Origin: an uncultured Acidobacteriia bacterium
Lineage (GTDB): Bacteria; Acidobacteriota; Terriglobia; Bryobacterales; Bryobacteraceae
Length of the DNA stretch: 40,509 nucleotides
Reading direction: 5' to 3'
Assembly: GCA_903881085.1 (NCBI GenBank)
Contig: CAIRSA010000271.1
Coordinates: 1-40,509 of the forward strand
Shown here: one piece after another, positions 15,959 to 23,443 of the stretch
How positions within the stretch are numbered: the first letter of the stretch is position 1
How the letters are laid out: each line of letters begins with the position of its first letter
Notes under the pieces: generated by a model
Database searches by the model: none
What the model was told of the DNA's origin: nothing
Seen by the model: the letters and a program-made list of their open reading frames with translations, nothing else
Translations under genes and position numbers: made by a program

Positions 15959-16681
15959 ATGGAGACGCGCGCGGATATAGATGGTTTAATGCATTCGCTT
16001 GGGCACTGCTTCGGTGACCAGGAGTTGCTGATCCGCGCGCTGACGCATAAATCGCGAGTGTTCGAAAAGGTCGGCCCCGATGGCGACCCCAGTTGCGACA
16101 ACGAACAACTGGAATTTCTGGGGGATTCGATTCTTGGTTTTCTGGTCAGCGAGGAGCTGGTGCGGCGCTATCCACACCTTCCCGAAGGCCAGCTATCGAA
16201 GTTGAAAGCTCACCTGGTGAGTGCGCAACATCTGCACACAGTTGCCCAGGATCTTTGCATCGGCCTGCACATTATTCTTGGCCGCGGCGAGGAGATGAGC
16301 GGCGGACGCGAGAAGAAGGCGATCCTTTCAAACGCCATTGAGGCGCTGATTGCGGCGATGTACCTGGACGGCGGCCTGGATGTGACACGGCGCTTTGTGC
16401 TGGGCCGGGTGATCGATGGACACGGCCCGGTGGAGCCCAACCCTGCGCTGCCGCTGAGCGATTATAAGAGCGCCCTGCAGGAGATTGCGCAGACCTTGAA
16501 ACTGCCTCAGCCACGCTACGTAATTGTGCAGGAGCGGGGCCCCGAGCACGCCAAGACCTTCACCATGGAAGTGCGCGTGGGCAAGGAATTGGTGGCGCGC
16601 GCCGAAGGCGTTTCGAAGAAGGAAGCGGGCCAGCGCGCGGCCGAAATCATGGTGGGCCGGTTGAACATGCAAGAGGTTTGA
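15959..16681 (+). CDS. rnc: Ribonuclease III
   Basis: Double-stranded RNA endonuclease of 240 residues, which in bacteria processes rRNA precursors and some mRNAs. The nuclease signature NEQLEFLGDS is at residues 48-57 (E52 and D56 match E. coli E41 and D45), E76 matches E65, and E128 matches E117. The fourth metal-site residue, D114 in E. coli, is Asn125 here (SNAIEAL). The C-terminal dsRNA-binding domain starts near residue 166 (LSDYKSALQEIAQTL) and ends with VSKKEAGQRAAEIMV. I chose the ATG at 15959 over an adjacent TTG. Length is usual for the family. Confidence 0.93.
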   Translation: METRADIDGLMHSLGHCFGDQELLIRALTHKSRVFEKVGPDGDPSCDNEQLEFLGDSILGFLVSEELVRRYPHLPEGQLSKLKAHLVSAQHLHTVAQDLCIGLHIILGRGEEMSGGREKKAILSNAIEALIAAMYLDGGLDVTRRFVLGRVIDGHGPVEPNPALPLSDYKSALQEIAQTLKLPQPRYVIVQERGPEHAKTFTMEVRVGKELVARAEGVSKKEAGQRAAEIMVGRLNMQEV

Positions 16682-16720
16682 TGATTCCCGCCTGGCTTGG
16701 TTCCGCACGCGCAGACTAAC

Positions 16721-16747
16721 TCAAAAAACCGCAAATTCGGACGATAA
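16721..16747 (+). promoter_or_regulatory. Candidate sigma-28 (FliA) promoter for motA-motB
   Basis: GACGATAA at 16740-16747 matches the sigma-28 -10 consensus GCCGATAA in seven of eight bases. TCAA at the proper 15-base spacing (16721-16724) is a fair -35 (consensus TAAA). The motor function of the downstream genes makes this plausible. A second candidate of the same design precedes flbD-motA-motB on the opposite strand. Confidence 0.4.
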
Positions 16748-16748
16748 A

Positions 16749-16779
16749 CATAACAGGGGAATTTTCGGAACCTGTTATG
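16749..16779 (+). promoter_or_regulatory. Inverted repeat whose right arm contains the motA start codon
   Basis: CATAACAGG (16749-16757) and CCTGTTATG (16771-16779) are perfect 9-base inverted repeats around a 13-base loop; the last three bases of the right arm are the ATG of motA. If both arms are in the RNA the start codon would be paired. If the sigma-28 box just upstream is used, the transcript would begin inside the left arm and the element would act only as DNA. Confidence 0.5.
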
Positions 16780-17634
16780 TTTGCAATCATCGGAATTGTC
16801 GTTGTCATAGGCGCGATTATCGGGGGTTACCTCATGGAGCACGGCAATTTAGCCGTGCTGATGCAACCCGCGGAACTGGTCATCATTGGTGGTGCGGCGC
16901 TGGGGACTTTGTTTATCGCCAACCCGCTACCCACCATCATTGCGATATTCAAGGGGCTTATCGGGATTATCGGGGGCAGTAAGTATAACAAGGCTTATTA
17001 CCTGGAGCAGTTGAAGATGTTGAACGATCTGTTCACGCATGCGCGGAAGAACGGATTGGTGAAGCTGGAAGCAGACGTCGAAGAGCCGGACAAGAGTCCG
17101 GTGTTTACCAAATACCCGAAATTCCTCAAAGACCACCACGCCGTGTACTTTGTTTGCGACACGTTGCGCATGGCGATTACAGGCGGTGTGGCGCACTTCG
17201 ATCTGGATCAAATGATGGAAGCCGATATGGACGTCCACCACCACGAACAGGCAGAACCCGTAGCGGCATTGAGCACGGTAGGCGACGCACTGCCCGGGCT
17301 GGGCATTGTGGCTGCGGTGCTGGGCGTGGTTATCACCATGGGCTCATTGGGGGGCCCGCCTGAAGAGATCGGTCACAAGGTAGCAGCGGCACTGGTGGGA
17401 ACCTTTCTCGGCATTCTGCTTTGCTACGGTTTCATCGGGCCAATGGCGTCGAACATGACGAAGATCAACGATGCCGAGCACCAATACTACAACTTCCTGC
17501 GCATCGGCGTGATGGCTTTTATAAAGGGCTCGGCGCCGATCACCGCGGTGGAATTCGGAAGACGTGTAATTCCCGCGCACGTTCGACCAACCTTCAAGGA
17601 GATGGAGAAGAACTGCAAGGGCGGAGGCGCATAG
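16777..17634 (+). CDS. motA: Flagellar motor stator protein MotA (first type)
   Basis: Inner-membrane stator subunit, 285 residues, which with MotB forms an ion channel that drives flagellar rotation. Four membrane segments are visible: residues 1-19, about 27-48, about 167-190 and about 200-223. The conserved proline of the third segment sits in VGDALPGLGIVAAVLGVVITMG. The long cytoplasmic loop between segments two and three holds the charged residues that contact FliG. Length and opening (MFAIIGIVVVIGAIIGGYLMEHGN) resemble the enterobacterial MotA group rather than the PomA-like group at 21003-21887. The next gene, motB, starts three bases after its stop. Confidence 0.94.
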   Translation: MFAIIGIVVVIGAIIGGYLMEHGNLAVLMQPAELVIIGGAALGTLFIANPLPTIIAIFKGLIGIIGGSKYNKAYYLEQLKMLNDLFTHARKNGLVKLEADVEEPDKSPVFTKYPKFLKDHHAVYFVCDTLRMAITGGVAHFDLDQMMEADMDVHHHEQAEPVAALSTVGDALPGLGIVAAVLGVVITMGSLGGPPEEIGHKVAAALVGTFLGILLCYGFIGPMASNMTKINDAEHQYYNFLRIGVMAFIKGSAPITAVEFGRRVIPAHVRPTFKEMEKNCKGGGA

Positions 17635-17637
17635 CAC

Positions 17638-18471
17638 ATGGCCGAAGATAAGAACCTTGCGCCGATCATTATCATCAAGAAGAAAGTTGGCCATGGAGGA
17701 CATCATGGAGGCGCATGGAAGGTTGCCTACGCAGACTTCGTCACTGCCATGATGGCGTTGTTTATTGTGTTGTGGCTATTAAGTAGCAGCGAGCAGGTCA
17801 AAAAGGCCGTTGGCGGATACTTCCAGGACCCCACAGGCAACGGCAAGCTGATGGGCAGTAACATGAGCGGCAACGGTTCCGGCATCTCGATTGACGCCGC
17901 GAACATGGACAAGTTGAAAGAGAAACTGGAGCAGGCAATGAAAGCCATGCCGCAGTTTGAAAAATTCAAAAAGAATGTTCAGATCATTATCACCGGCGAG
18001 GGGCTTCGCATAGAAATGCTCGAAGGCGAAAAAGGAATGTTCTTTGAGAGCGGCAAACCAAGCCCGAGCGAACAGGGGAAGGAACTGCTGGCCAAGCTTT
18101 CCGAAGAGCTAGGCAAGCTGCCCAACAAACTACTGATAGAAGGTCACACGGATGCGAAACCATATGCCTCCCCCACATACACCAATTGGGAGCTTTCGGC
18201 CGACCGCGCCAACGCCGCGCGCAGAATGATGATGGAAAGCGGCGTCAGGACAGACCAGGTGGCACAGGTACGGGGCTTTGCCGATCAACAGCTACGCAAG
18301 CCCGATGACCCGGAAAGTCCTGGCAACCGCCGCATCACAGTCATTGTTCAATACGTCACGCCGCCGCCTGGCGAGGCCGATGAAGAAGATGAAAAGAAGC
18401 CAGCGAGCGAGGGCGAGAAAAAGGCCGAGGGCCACGGCGAAAAACCCACAGAGAAGAAGAGCGGTCATTAA
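17638..18471 (+). CDS. motB: Flagellar motor stator protein MotB (first type)
   Basis: Stator subunit of 277 residues that anchors the MotA channel to peptidoglycan. A basic N-terminus (KKKVGHGGHHGGAW) precedes the single membrane helix VAYADFVTAMMALFIVLWLL, in which D33 is the expected ion-carrying aspartate. A plug/linker region (residues about 55-120) leads to the OmpA-like peptidoglycan-binding domain with LIEGHTDAKPY and NWELSADRANAARRMM. The C-terminal 40 residues are an unusual run of Glu, Lys, Gly and His. It is paired with the motA three bases upstream. The first-type MotB is related to the E. coli and Vibrio LafU style. Confidence 0.93.
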   Translation: MAEDKNLAPIIIIKKKVGHGGHHGGAWKVAYADFVTAMMALFIVLWLLSSSEQVKKAVGGYFQDPTGNGKLMGSNMSGNGSGISIDAANMDKLKEKLEQAMKAMPQFEKFKKNVQIIITGEGLRIEMLEGEKGMFFESGKPSPSEQGKELLAKLSEELGKLPNKLLIEGHTDAKPYASPTYTNWELSADRANAARRMMMESGVRTDQVAQVRGFADQQLRKPDDPESPGNRRITVIVQYVTPPPGEADEEDEKKPASEGEKKAEGHGEKPTEKKSGH

Positions 18472-18485
18472 AGTTTCACTTCTGC

Positions 18486-18512
18486 TGTCGATTTTCAATT
18501 CCGCCATTCGTT
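18486..18512 (+). promoter_or_regulatory. Candidate ECF42-type promoter for the DGPF/sigma operon
   Basis: TGTCGA at 18486-18491 is, as I recall it, the -35 motif reported for ECF42 sigma factors. Seventeen bases later CGTT at 18509-18512 lies near their CGA/TC-type -10 element, though it does not match fully. It lies about 45 bases before the DGPF gene, the usual ECF42 target, so autoregulation by the sigma factor encoded downstream is likely. The -10 match is imperfect. Confidence 0.5.
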
Positions 18513-18514
18513 TA

Positions 18515-18533
18515 AAGTGTGAAGGAGACACTT
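18515..18533 (+). promoter_or_regulatory. Small hairpin presenting the ribosome-binding site in its loop
   Basis: AAGTGT (18515-18520) and ACACTT (18528-18533) are perfect inverted repeats. The loop between them is GAAGGAG, the Shine-Dalgarno sequence of the DGPF gene whose ATG is at 18536. A six-pair stem would keep the site exposed. With six bases per arm it could be chance. Confidence 0.4.
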
Positions 18534-18535
18534 GA

Positions 18536-18883
18536 ATGGCTGAATTCATTCTGTTACTACACCAGGCACCCGTTCCCCCCACAGGTTTCGGGCCAGCCGA
18601 GATGCAGGCGGCAATCCTGCGCTATAAGACGTGGGCCGATGGAGTCGCGGCAAAGGGCAACCTGCGCGGCGGGCATAAGTTAGTGAACGGCACTGGCCGC
18701 GTGATGCGAGGCAAGGGCGATGCACTGGCCGTCACCGATGGACCTTTTGCAGAGGCTAAGGAGGTTCTCGGCGGACTTTTCATTATCAACGCCGAAAGCT
18801 ATGAAGAAGCGGTACAGATCGCTTCGGATTGCCCGCACATGGATCATGGCACGATAGAGGTCCGGCAGATCGATAAGATGTAA
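18536..18883 (+). CDS. DGPF/YCII-family protein, partner of the ECF42 sigma factor
   Basis: Cytoplasmic protein of 115 residues of the YCII-related DGPF family. The defining block VTDGPFAEAKEVLGGLFII is in the centre, followed by the usual ESYEEAVQIASDCPHM and a short IEVRQI end. Proteins of this kind are regularly encoded next to ECF42 sigma factors; their biochemical role is not settled. A strong AAGGAG ribosome-binding site lies eight bases before the ATG. The sigma factor gene begins ten bases after its stop. The upstream TGTCGA motif suggests both are transcribed by that sigma factor. Confidence 0.88.
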   Translation: MAEFILLLHQAPVPPTGFGPAEMQAAILRYKTWADGVAAKGNLRGGHKLVNGTGRVMRGKGDALAVTDGPFAEAKEVLGGLFIINAESYEEAVQIASDCPHMDHGTIEVRQIDKM

Positions 18884-18893
18884 TCCGGTTCTC

Positions 18894-20177
18894 GTGCAAA
18901 CCACACCTCACAGCAACATATCCATCCTCGCAGGCGACCTGTTCCGGCGCGAATCGGCCAGAATGCTGGCGGTGTTGACGCGCATCCTTGGGCCAGCCAA
19001 TTGGGGGTTGGCCGAGGATGCCGTGCAAGAGGCCTTACTCCGCGCCTTGGAATTATGGCCCTTTCAGGGCATTCCGGAAAACCCGCAAGCGTGGTTGATC
19101 ACGGTGGCCAGGAATCGCGCACTGGATCACATGCGCCGCGAGAAACTTCTGGAATCGAAAGCGGAAGCGATTGTGATTAACTTGGCAAGCGAGGGCGTCG
19201 ATCGCGGTCAGATTCCCGATGACCGTCTGGCCATGATTTTGCTTTGCTGTCATCCGGCCTTGGCGCCGGAGATCCGCGTCACATTGACACTGAAGAGCGT
19301 TGCCGGCTTCGGCACAGGCGAAATCGCACGCGCGTTTTTCCTTCCGCAGGCGACCGTAGCGCAGCGACTGGTAAGAGCGAAACGGTTGTTGCGCGAGCGG
19401 GCGATCGTGTTTGCAATGCCGGATGGAAGCGAGTTGGAAGCGCGCCTGGATTCCGCAATGGAAGTGGTCTACCTGATCTTCAACGAAGGTTACCTGGCTC
19501 ATTCGGGCGAGGCGTTGATCCGCGCGGAACTGTGCGATGAAGCGATTTTTCTGGGTCGGCTGCTGTGCGGAAACCGGGCGACGCAATCGCCTCGATGCCA
19601 TGCCCTACTGGCATTGATGCTGCTTCTATCGGCGAGGCTGGCTTCACGGTTGAACGAAGCCGGTACTCCACTGTTGCTCGATGAGCAGGATCGCAATCAT
19701 TGGGACCAGTCTCGCATTGCGGAAGGTTTTTGGCATCTGGAGCAGTCGGCGGCGGGAGAAGCAGAGAGCGTCTACCACCTTGAAGCTGCCATTGCCGCGG
19801 CACACTATGCGACGCCAATCGATTGGCCATATATTGTCAGCCTGTACGACAAGCTTCTGGACCAAAAGAACTCCCCGGTGGTGATGTTGCACCGCTCGGT
19901 GGCCATCGCCAAACGGGACGGGCCAGCGGAGGGTATAAGGCAATTGGCTGCGCTGCAGGGACATCCAAATCTGAGGGGCTACTATCTGCTGCCGGCCGTG
20001 CTGGCGGAGTTGTGGCTGCAGTCGGGGGAAAAGAAAATCGCCGCACTTTATTTTGGCGAGGCGCTGGCTTGCGAATGCACCGGGCCGGAGCGGAGGCGGC
20101 TTGAAGTGCGGTTGGCAGCGCTTGTAGGGCAGAGTGGCACTTTGAGGGCGAGTGGCACTCCCATCGCCCGCTCCTGA
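18894..20177 (+). CDS. RNA polymerase ECF sigma factor, ECF42 type
   Basis: Sigma factor of 427 residues, much longer than a minimal ECF sigma. Region 2 spans about residues 20-85 (AEDAVQEALLRALELWPFQ, AWLITVARNRALDHMRR) and region 4 about 120-165 (FGTGEIARAFFLPQATVAQRLVRAKRLLRE). The long C-terminal extension begins with the family block VVYLIFNEGYLAHSG (DUF6596-like) and continues as helical TPR-like repeats (residues about 270-410). In ECF42 proteins this extension, rather than a separate anti-sigma factor, is thought to control activity; none is encoded here. GTG start at 18894 with weak spacing from the DGPF gene. The target genes are unknown beyond probable autoregulation. It ends eleven bases from the convergent motB stop. 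Confidence 0.9.
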   Translation: MQTTPHSNISILAGDLFRRESARMLAVLTRILGPANWGLAEDAVQEALLRALELWPFQGIPENPQAWLITVARNRALDHMRREKLLESKAEAIVINLASEGVDRGQIPDDRLAMILLCCHPALAPEIRVTLTLKSVAGFGTGEIARAFFLPQATVAQRLVRAKRLLRERAIVFAMPDGSELEARLDSAMEVVYLIFNEGYLAHSGEALIRAELCDEAIFLGRLLCGNRATQSPRCHALLALMLLLSARLASRLNEAGTPLLLDEQDRNHWDQSRIAEGFWHLEQSAAGEAESVYHLEAAIAAAHYATPIDWPYIVSLYDKLLDQKNSPVVMLHRSVAIAKRDGPAEGIRQLAALQGHPNLRGYYLLPAVLAELWLQSGEKKIAALYFGEALACECTGPERRRLEVRLAALVGQSGTLRASGTPIARS

Positions 20178-20188
20178 ATCCCAATGGC

Positions 20189-21001
20189 TTAGTGCTTCTT
20201 CGTCGGCGCAGGCGCCGCCGAAGGCTTCGATTCCGGCTCTTTCATCAGCCCGCGCATGTTGAGGATAACGATGTCAACGCGCCGGTTGAGTGAGCGGCCT
20301 TCTTCCGTGTCATTGGGAGCAACGGGCACGGTGTCGGCATATCCACCAATTGCCACGCGGTCTTTGCCGATATCGAACTCCGTAGTCAACATCTCCATCA
20401 TGGTGATGGCGCGCGCAGCCGATAGTTCCCAGTTACTACGGAATCTCCCGGCGCGAACCGGCCTTGCATCCGTATGCCCCTCCAGCCGTATCTGGTTGGG
20501 AAGACCGCGAATCGTATCCGCCACCTTCTTGATGCTGGCATTGGCGGTGGGTTCTATCGTGTCATCGCCCGAAGGGAAGAATGCCGCCTGGCGCATACTA
20601 ACAACCAGGCCACGCGGAGTCATCTGGACCTCCATTTTACCGGCCTTGATCTCGGCCTCGAGTTCCTTGTTCAGATGCTGGATGGCGGGGACCAGTTCGA
20701 CTTCTTTATCGGTGGGCACGACAGCCACCTTTTGGGCGCCGCCGGGGCCGCGCATCTGTGCATTTCCCTTTCCTTTATCGTCAACAGTACCGCCAAGAAT
20801 ACCGCTGATGGCGGCCATAATCTTGTTATCGTCCAGGGCGTGCTTCACCGAGTCAGACACCTGTTTCTGCTTGCCCTTGTCTGCCTGCGAACTGGCGAAC
20901 ATCACAACGAAGAAAGCGAACAGCAGCGTTATGAAATCGGCGTAGGAAACCAGCCAGCGTTCATGATTGACGTGCTCGGGATGTCTCTTTTTTCGGCTCA
21001 T
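20189..21001 (-). CDS. motB: Flagellar motor stator protein MotB (second type)
   Basis: Stator subunit of 270 residues from the ATG at 21001, which gives the usual short cytoplasmic start (MSRKKRHPEHVNHERW). The membrane helix follows directly, with WLVSYADFITLLFAFFVVMF; D22 is the ion-carrying aspartate. The OmpA-like domain has LEGHTDARPV and NWELSAARAITMMEML. A longer reading frame starting at 21052 overlaps motA and would add residues before the normal N-terminus, so I reject it. The ATG follows the motA stop by one base. This protein is clearly different from the MotB at 17638-18471 and belongs to the PomB/MotS-like style. It is convergent with the sigma factor gene. Confidence 0.93.
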   Translation of the reverse strand: MSRKKRHPEHVNHERWLVSYADFITLLFAFFVVMFASSQADKGKQKQVSDSVKHALDDNKIMAAISGILGGTVDDKGKGNAQMRGPGGAQKVAVVPTDKEVELVPAIQHLNKELEAEIKAGKMEVQMTPRGLVVSMRQAAFFPSGDDTIEPTANASIKKVADTIRGLPNQIRLEGHTDARPVRAGRFRSNWELSAARAITMMEMLTTEFDIGKDRVAIGGYADTVPVAPNDTEEGRSLNRRVDIVILNMRGLMKEPESKPSAAPAPTKKH

Positions 21002-21002
21002 T

Positions 21003-21887
21003 TCAGGTGGCCGGAGCATTCTCAGGGCTTTCAACTGAGGATTCATTCGCACCTTTCTTCTTTTTGCTCATGGCCGTTAGTTCCACATGGGCATAAGCTT
21101 CCAATTTATTGCGAATCAATTTTGGGTTTAGGCCTTCGACAATGCCGGATACTCCTTCTACAATCAACTCCATCATCTGCACGTCGCGAACGGCGCGCAC
21201 CTTGATCTTGTTGCCAGCCGGCAAAAACACGATATTTGCAAATGCCACGCCGTAGACAGTGGCGACGAACGCGGTAGCGATGCCATGCCCCACGGCATCG
21301 ATATCGGCGAGATTCTTCATTACCTGGATCAGTCCCATCACGGCGCCAATGATGCCGACAGTAGGGGCGTAGCCGCCGGCTGCTTCCCATACCTTGGCCT
21401 CCTCGCCGGCGTGATGTTCAAACTGTTCGATTTCCAATTCCAACATGCGGCGCAGTTCCTGCAGATCGGTGCCATCCACAGCCAGACAGAGGGCTTTCTT
21501 GAGGAACTCGTTTTGCAGGGCATCGGCATCCCGCTCCAGCGACACCACGCCCTGTTTGCGCGCTTTTGTGGCATAGCCCACCAATTCGTCAATCATGGCG
21601 ATGGCGCTGGCGGACGGATCGAAGAATACATTCTTCAGCCTGCGCACGCCGCCCACCAGCGTGACCATGGGAAAGTTCACCATCACCGCGCCAAACGTGC
21701 CCCCCAGGACGATGATGAAGGCAGTCGGCTGTGTAATGTCCTTGATCGACCCGCCTTCCAGCAGCAACCCGCCGATCAGCCCGACGGCGGCAAGAGCCAG
21801 GCCCCCAATCGTCGCGAAATCCGGCTTGAAACCGCCTCCCTTTTTCACAGCCGAAGCTGCTTGATCCACCTCGGGACTATCAGGCAT
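21003..21887 (-). CDS. motA: Flagellar motor stator protein MotA (second, PomA-like type)
   Basis: Stator channel subunit of 294 residues from the ATG at 21887, which is preceded by GGGGGAAAT and lies inside the end of flbD. The opening after a 20-residue charged leader (FATIGGLALAAVGLIGGLLLEGG) and the third-helix block GGYAPTVGIIGAVMGLIQVMKNL are typical of PomA/MotP-like proteins, many of which use sodium. The FliG-facing loop holds EFLKKALCLAVDG. A C-terminal lysine-rich tail (MSKKKKG) is extra. The overlap with flbD is eight bases, so translation is probably coupled. It differs throughout from the MotA at 16777-17634. Confidence 0.93.
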   Translation of the reverse strand: MPDSPEVDQAASAVKKGGGFKPDFATIGGLALAAVGLIGGLLLEGGSIKDITQPTAFIIVLGGTFGAVMVNFPMVTLVGGVRRLKNVFFDPSASAIAMIDELVGYATKARKQGVVSLERDADALQNEFLKKALCLAVDGTDLQELRRMLELEIEQFEHHAGEEAKVWEAAGGYAPTVGIIGAVMGLIQVMKNLADIDAVGHGIATAFVATVYGVAFANIVFLPAGNKIKVRAVRDVQMMELIVEGVSGIVEGLNPKLIRNKLEAYAHVELTAMSKKKKGANESSVESPENAPAT

Positions 21888-22107
21888 GCCCGATTTCCCC
21901 CATTCTATTTTCAATCGTCTCTGGTACGGAATGAATGCGGCGGCGGAACGCAACTACGCGATCCACAATCTCCGCGGCGGACTCCAACACCATTATTTTT
22001 TGCCCATTTGAGAGGCTGATGACCGTGTCCGGCGTCCCCTCAATATGCTCAATCAGGTCGGAGTTCAGCACAATGGGTGTGTGATTTAGACGTGTAACCT
22101 GAACCAT
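21880..22107 (-). CDS. flbD: FlbD family flagellar protein
   Basis: Small protein of 75 residues of the FlbD family often encoded directly upstream of motA-motB in bacteria. The family block VTRLNHTPIVLNSDLIEHIEGTPDTVISLSNGQKIMVLES covers residues 3-43. The C-terminus (RMGEIGHA) is extended slightly and overlaps motA by eight bases. The molecular role is not well established; it is not the Caulobacter transcription factor of the same name. It heads a flbD-motA-motB operon behind a candidate sigma-28 promoter. Confidence 0.9.
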   Translation of the reverse strand: MVQVTRLNHTPIVLNSDLIEHIEGTPDTVISLSNGQKIMVLESAAEIVDRVVAFRRRIHSVPETIENRMGEIGHA

Positions 22108-22127
22108 AGATGTCTCTGCTCAATTTC

Positions 22128-22154
22128 TTATCGGCAGGGCATCCAGAAGTGTGA
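22128..22154 (-). promoter_or_regulatory. Candidate sigma-28 (FliA) promoter for flbD-motA-motB
   Basis: The minus strand reads GCCGATAA at 22135-22128, an exact match to the sigma-28 -10 consensus, 20 bases before the flbD ATG. Eleven bases further upstream the octamer TCACACTT matches TAAAGTTT at four of eight positions, a weak -35. The fit with a flagellar operon makes it credible. Confidence 0.5.
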
Positions 22155-22164
22155 GGAACGGCAA

Positions 22165-22572
22165 TTATTTGAGCAGGCGCAAGAGGTCTTTCAGTTCGCG
22201 GCGGATTTGATCGGCAACATCGAGATTGAGCAAGGGGTCGGATTGAAACAGATCGCCCTGCGTAGGCTTCTTGCGCGGCATGGGCGTTGGCTTCTTGGCT
22301 TTGGAGAGAAAATGCTTCTTCGCGCCTTCGATGGTGAAGCGCTTCTCGTACAGCAGACTTTTGATTTCGAGAATCAGCTCGACATCCTTGCGCCGGTAAA
22401 GGCGTTGATTGGTTCCGGACTTCTTGGGCGCCAGCGCGGGAAATTCCGATTCCCAATATCGCAACACGTATGGCTTCACGTCCGCCAACCGGCTCACGTC
22501 GCCGATGCGGAAGTATAGCTTATCGGGAATCTCAGGCTGTTGATCAGCCGGAACTTGGGCTGGTTCTCCCAT
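22165..22572 (-). CDS. MerR-family transcriptional regulator
   Basis: DNA-binding protein of 135 residues. The MerR-type winged helix-turn-helix is at about residues 18-88 (LYFRIGDVSRLADVKPYVLRYWE, QRLYRRKDVELILEIKSLLYE, FTIEGAKKHFL). After it come a basic linker (SKAKKPTPMPRKKP) and a short helical tail, so there is no ligand-binding or metal-binding domain. I start at the ATG at 22572, which has GGAG eleven bases upstream; a TTG 24 bases further up is possible but lacks a ribosome site. Regulators of this short form are common single-copy genes in several phyla and their targets are mostly unknown. It is divergent from rlmB. Confidence 0.85.
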   Translation of the reverse strand: MGEPAQVPADQQPEIPDKLYFRIGDVSRLADVKPYVLRYWESEFPALAPKKSGTNQRLYRRKDVELILEIKSLLYEKRFTIEGAKKHFLSKAKKPTPMPRKKPTQGDLFQSDPLLNLDVADQIRRELKDLLRLLK

Positions 22573-22713
22573 TGTCTTTGCTACTCCATTATGCAACCGT
22601 TACAGTTTGGAAACAACGTCCAATGTTTAGCGGTACGAAGTATTAGTATGACTACCCTAAGACTTTTACATCTTACTACGCCGAAGCCAGTTACGGTACC
22701 ATGAAAATGCCCC

Positions 22714-23430
22714 ATGACCTCGACAACTCTCTCTGGCATCCATCCTGTTCTGGAGGCATTGCGCGCCAATCAGCCGATTGACCGCGTTTTGATCGCAAAA
22801 GGCGCCGGTGGACCGCGCCTGCAACAGATTATCCATTTATGCCGCGAACGAAACGTGGCGGTACGTTTTGAACAGCGCGCTTCGCTCGACAGGTTGAGCA
22901 AGACCGGCGCCCACCAGGGCGTGGTTGCCGTGGGCGCGCCGCAGCAATATGCACAGCCTGACGACATCATCGCATCCGCAAAAATGCTGGTGATCCTGGA
23001 TGGCATCGAAGACCCGCATAACCTGGGCGCGATCATCCGCAGCGCGCATGCCGCTGGCGCCGATGCTGCGATCATCCCCGAGCGCCGCGCCGCGCCGCTC
23101 ACCGAAGTTGCCGCGAAGGCCGCTGCTGGAGCGCTGGCCCACTTTCCTGTTATCAAGACTACGAACCTGAACCGCCAGATTGAAGACCTGAAGAAGAAGG
23201 GCTACTGGATTTACGGCATGGATGAACGCGGCGAGCATGATTACGACACGGTGGAGTACACCGAACCGTGCGCGCTGGTGATGGGCGCCGAAGGCGGAGG
23301 ACTGCACCAGCAGGTGGCCAACCACTGCGATTTTTTGATCAAAATCCCGCTGGCAGGTAAAATCTCATCGCTGAATGTTTCCGTTGCCGCGGGCATCGCG
23401 CTGTTCGATTGGAAGCGCAGGCGAAAATAG
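22714..23430 (+). CDS. rlmB: 23S rRNA (guanosine-2'-O)-methyltransferase, RlmB/TrmH (SPOUT) family
   Basis: Methyltransferase of 238 residues using S-adenosylmethionine. The small N-terminal substrate-binding domain (SGIHPVLEAL to HQGVVA, residues 7-70) matches RlmB rather than tRNA-specific TrmH. SPOUT motifs are complete: NLGAIIRSA (motif 1), ALVMGAEGGGL (motif 2) and IPLAGKISSLNVSVAAGIALF (motif 3), which form the knotted SAM site. RlmB methylates G2251 in the peptidyl-transferase region of 23S rRNA. It is the first gene of the plus-strand run; ggt follows thirteen bases after its stop. Confidence 0.9.
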   Translation: MTSTTLSGIHPVLEALRANQPIDRVLIAKGAGGPRLQQIIHLCRERNVAVRFEQRASLDRLSKTGAHQGVVAVGAPQQYAQPDDIIASAKMLVILDGIEDPHNLGAIIRSAHAAGADAAIIPERRAAPLTEVAAKAAAGALAHFPVIKTTNLNRQIEDLKKKGYWIYGMDERGEHDYDTVEYTEPCALVMGAEGGGLHQQVANHCDFLIKIPLAGKISSLNVSVAAGIALFDWKRRRK

Positions 23431-23443
23431 TAAAATTAAGACA

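Noticed and set aside
21002..21052. Upstream start for the second motB
   Set aside because: It would add residues before the short cytoplasmic tail typical of MotB and lie within motA; the ATG at 21001 fits the family.
22572..22630. A TTGTTT-N17-CATAAT promoter for the MerR gene next to rlmB
   Set aside because: The start site would fall in the ribosome-binding purines, leaving almost no leader. The match is too weak to report.
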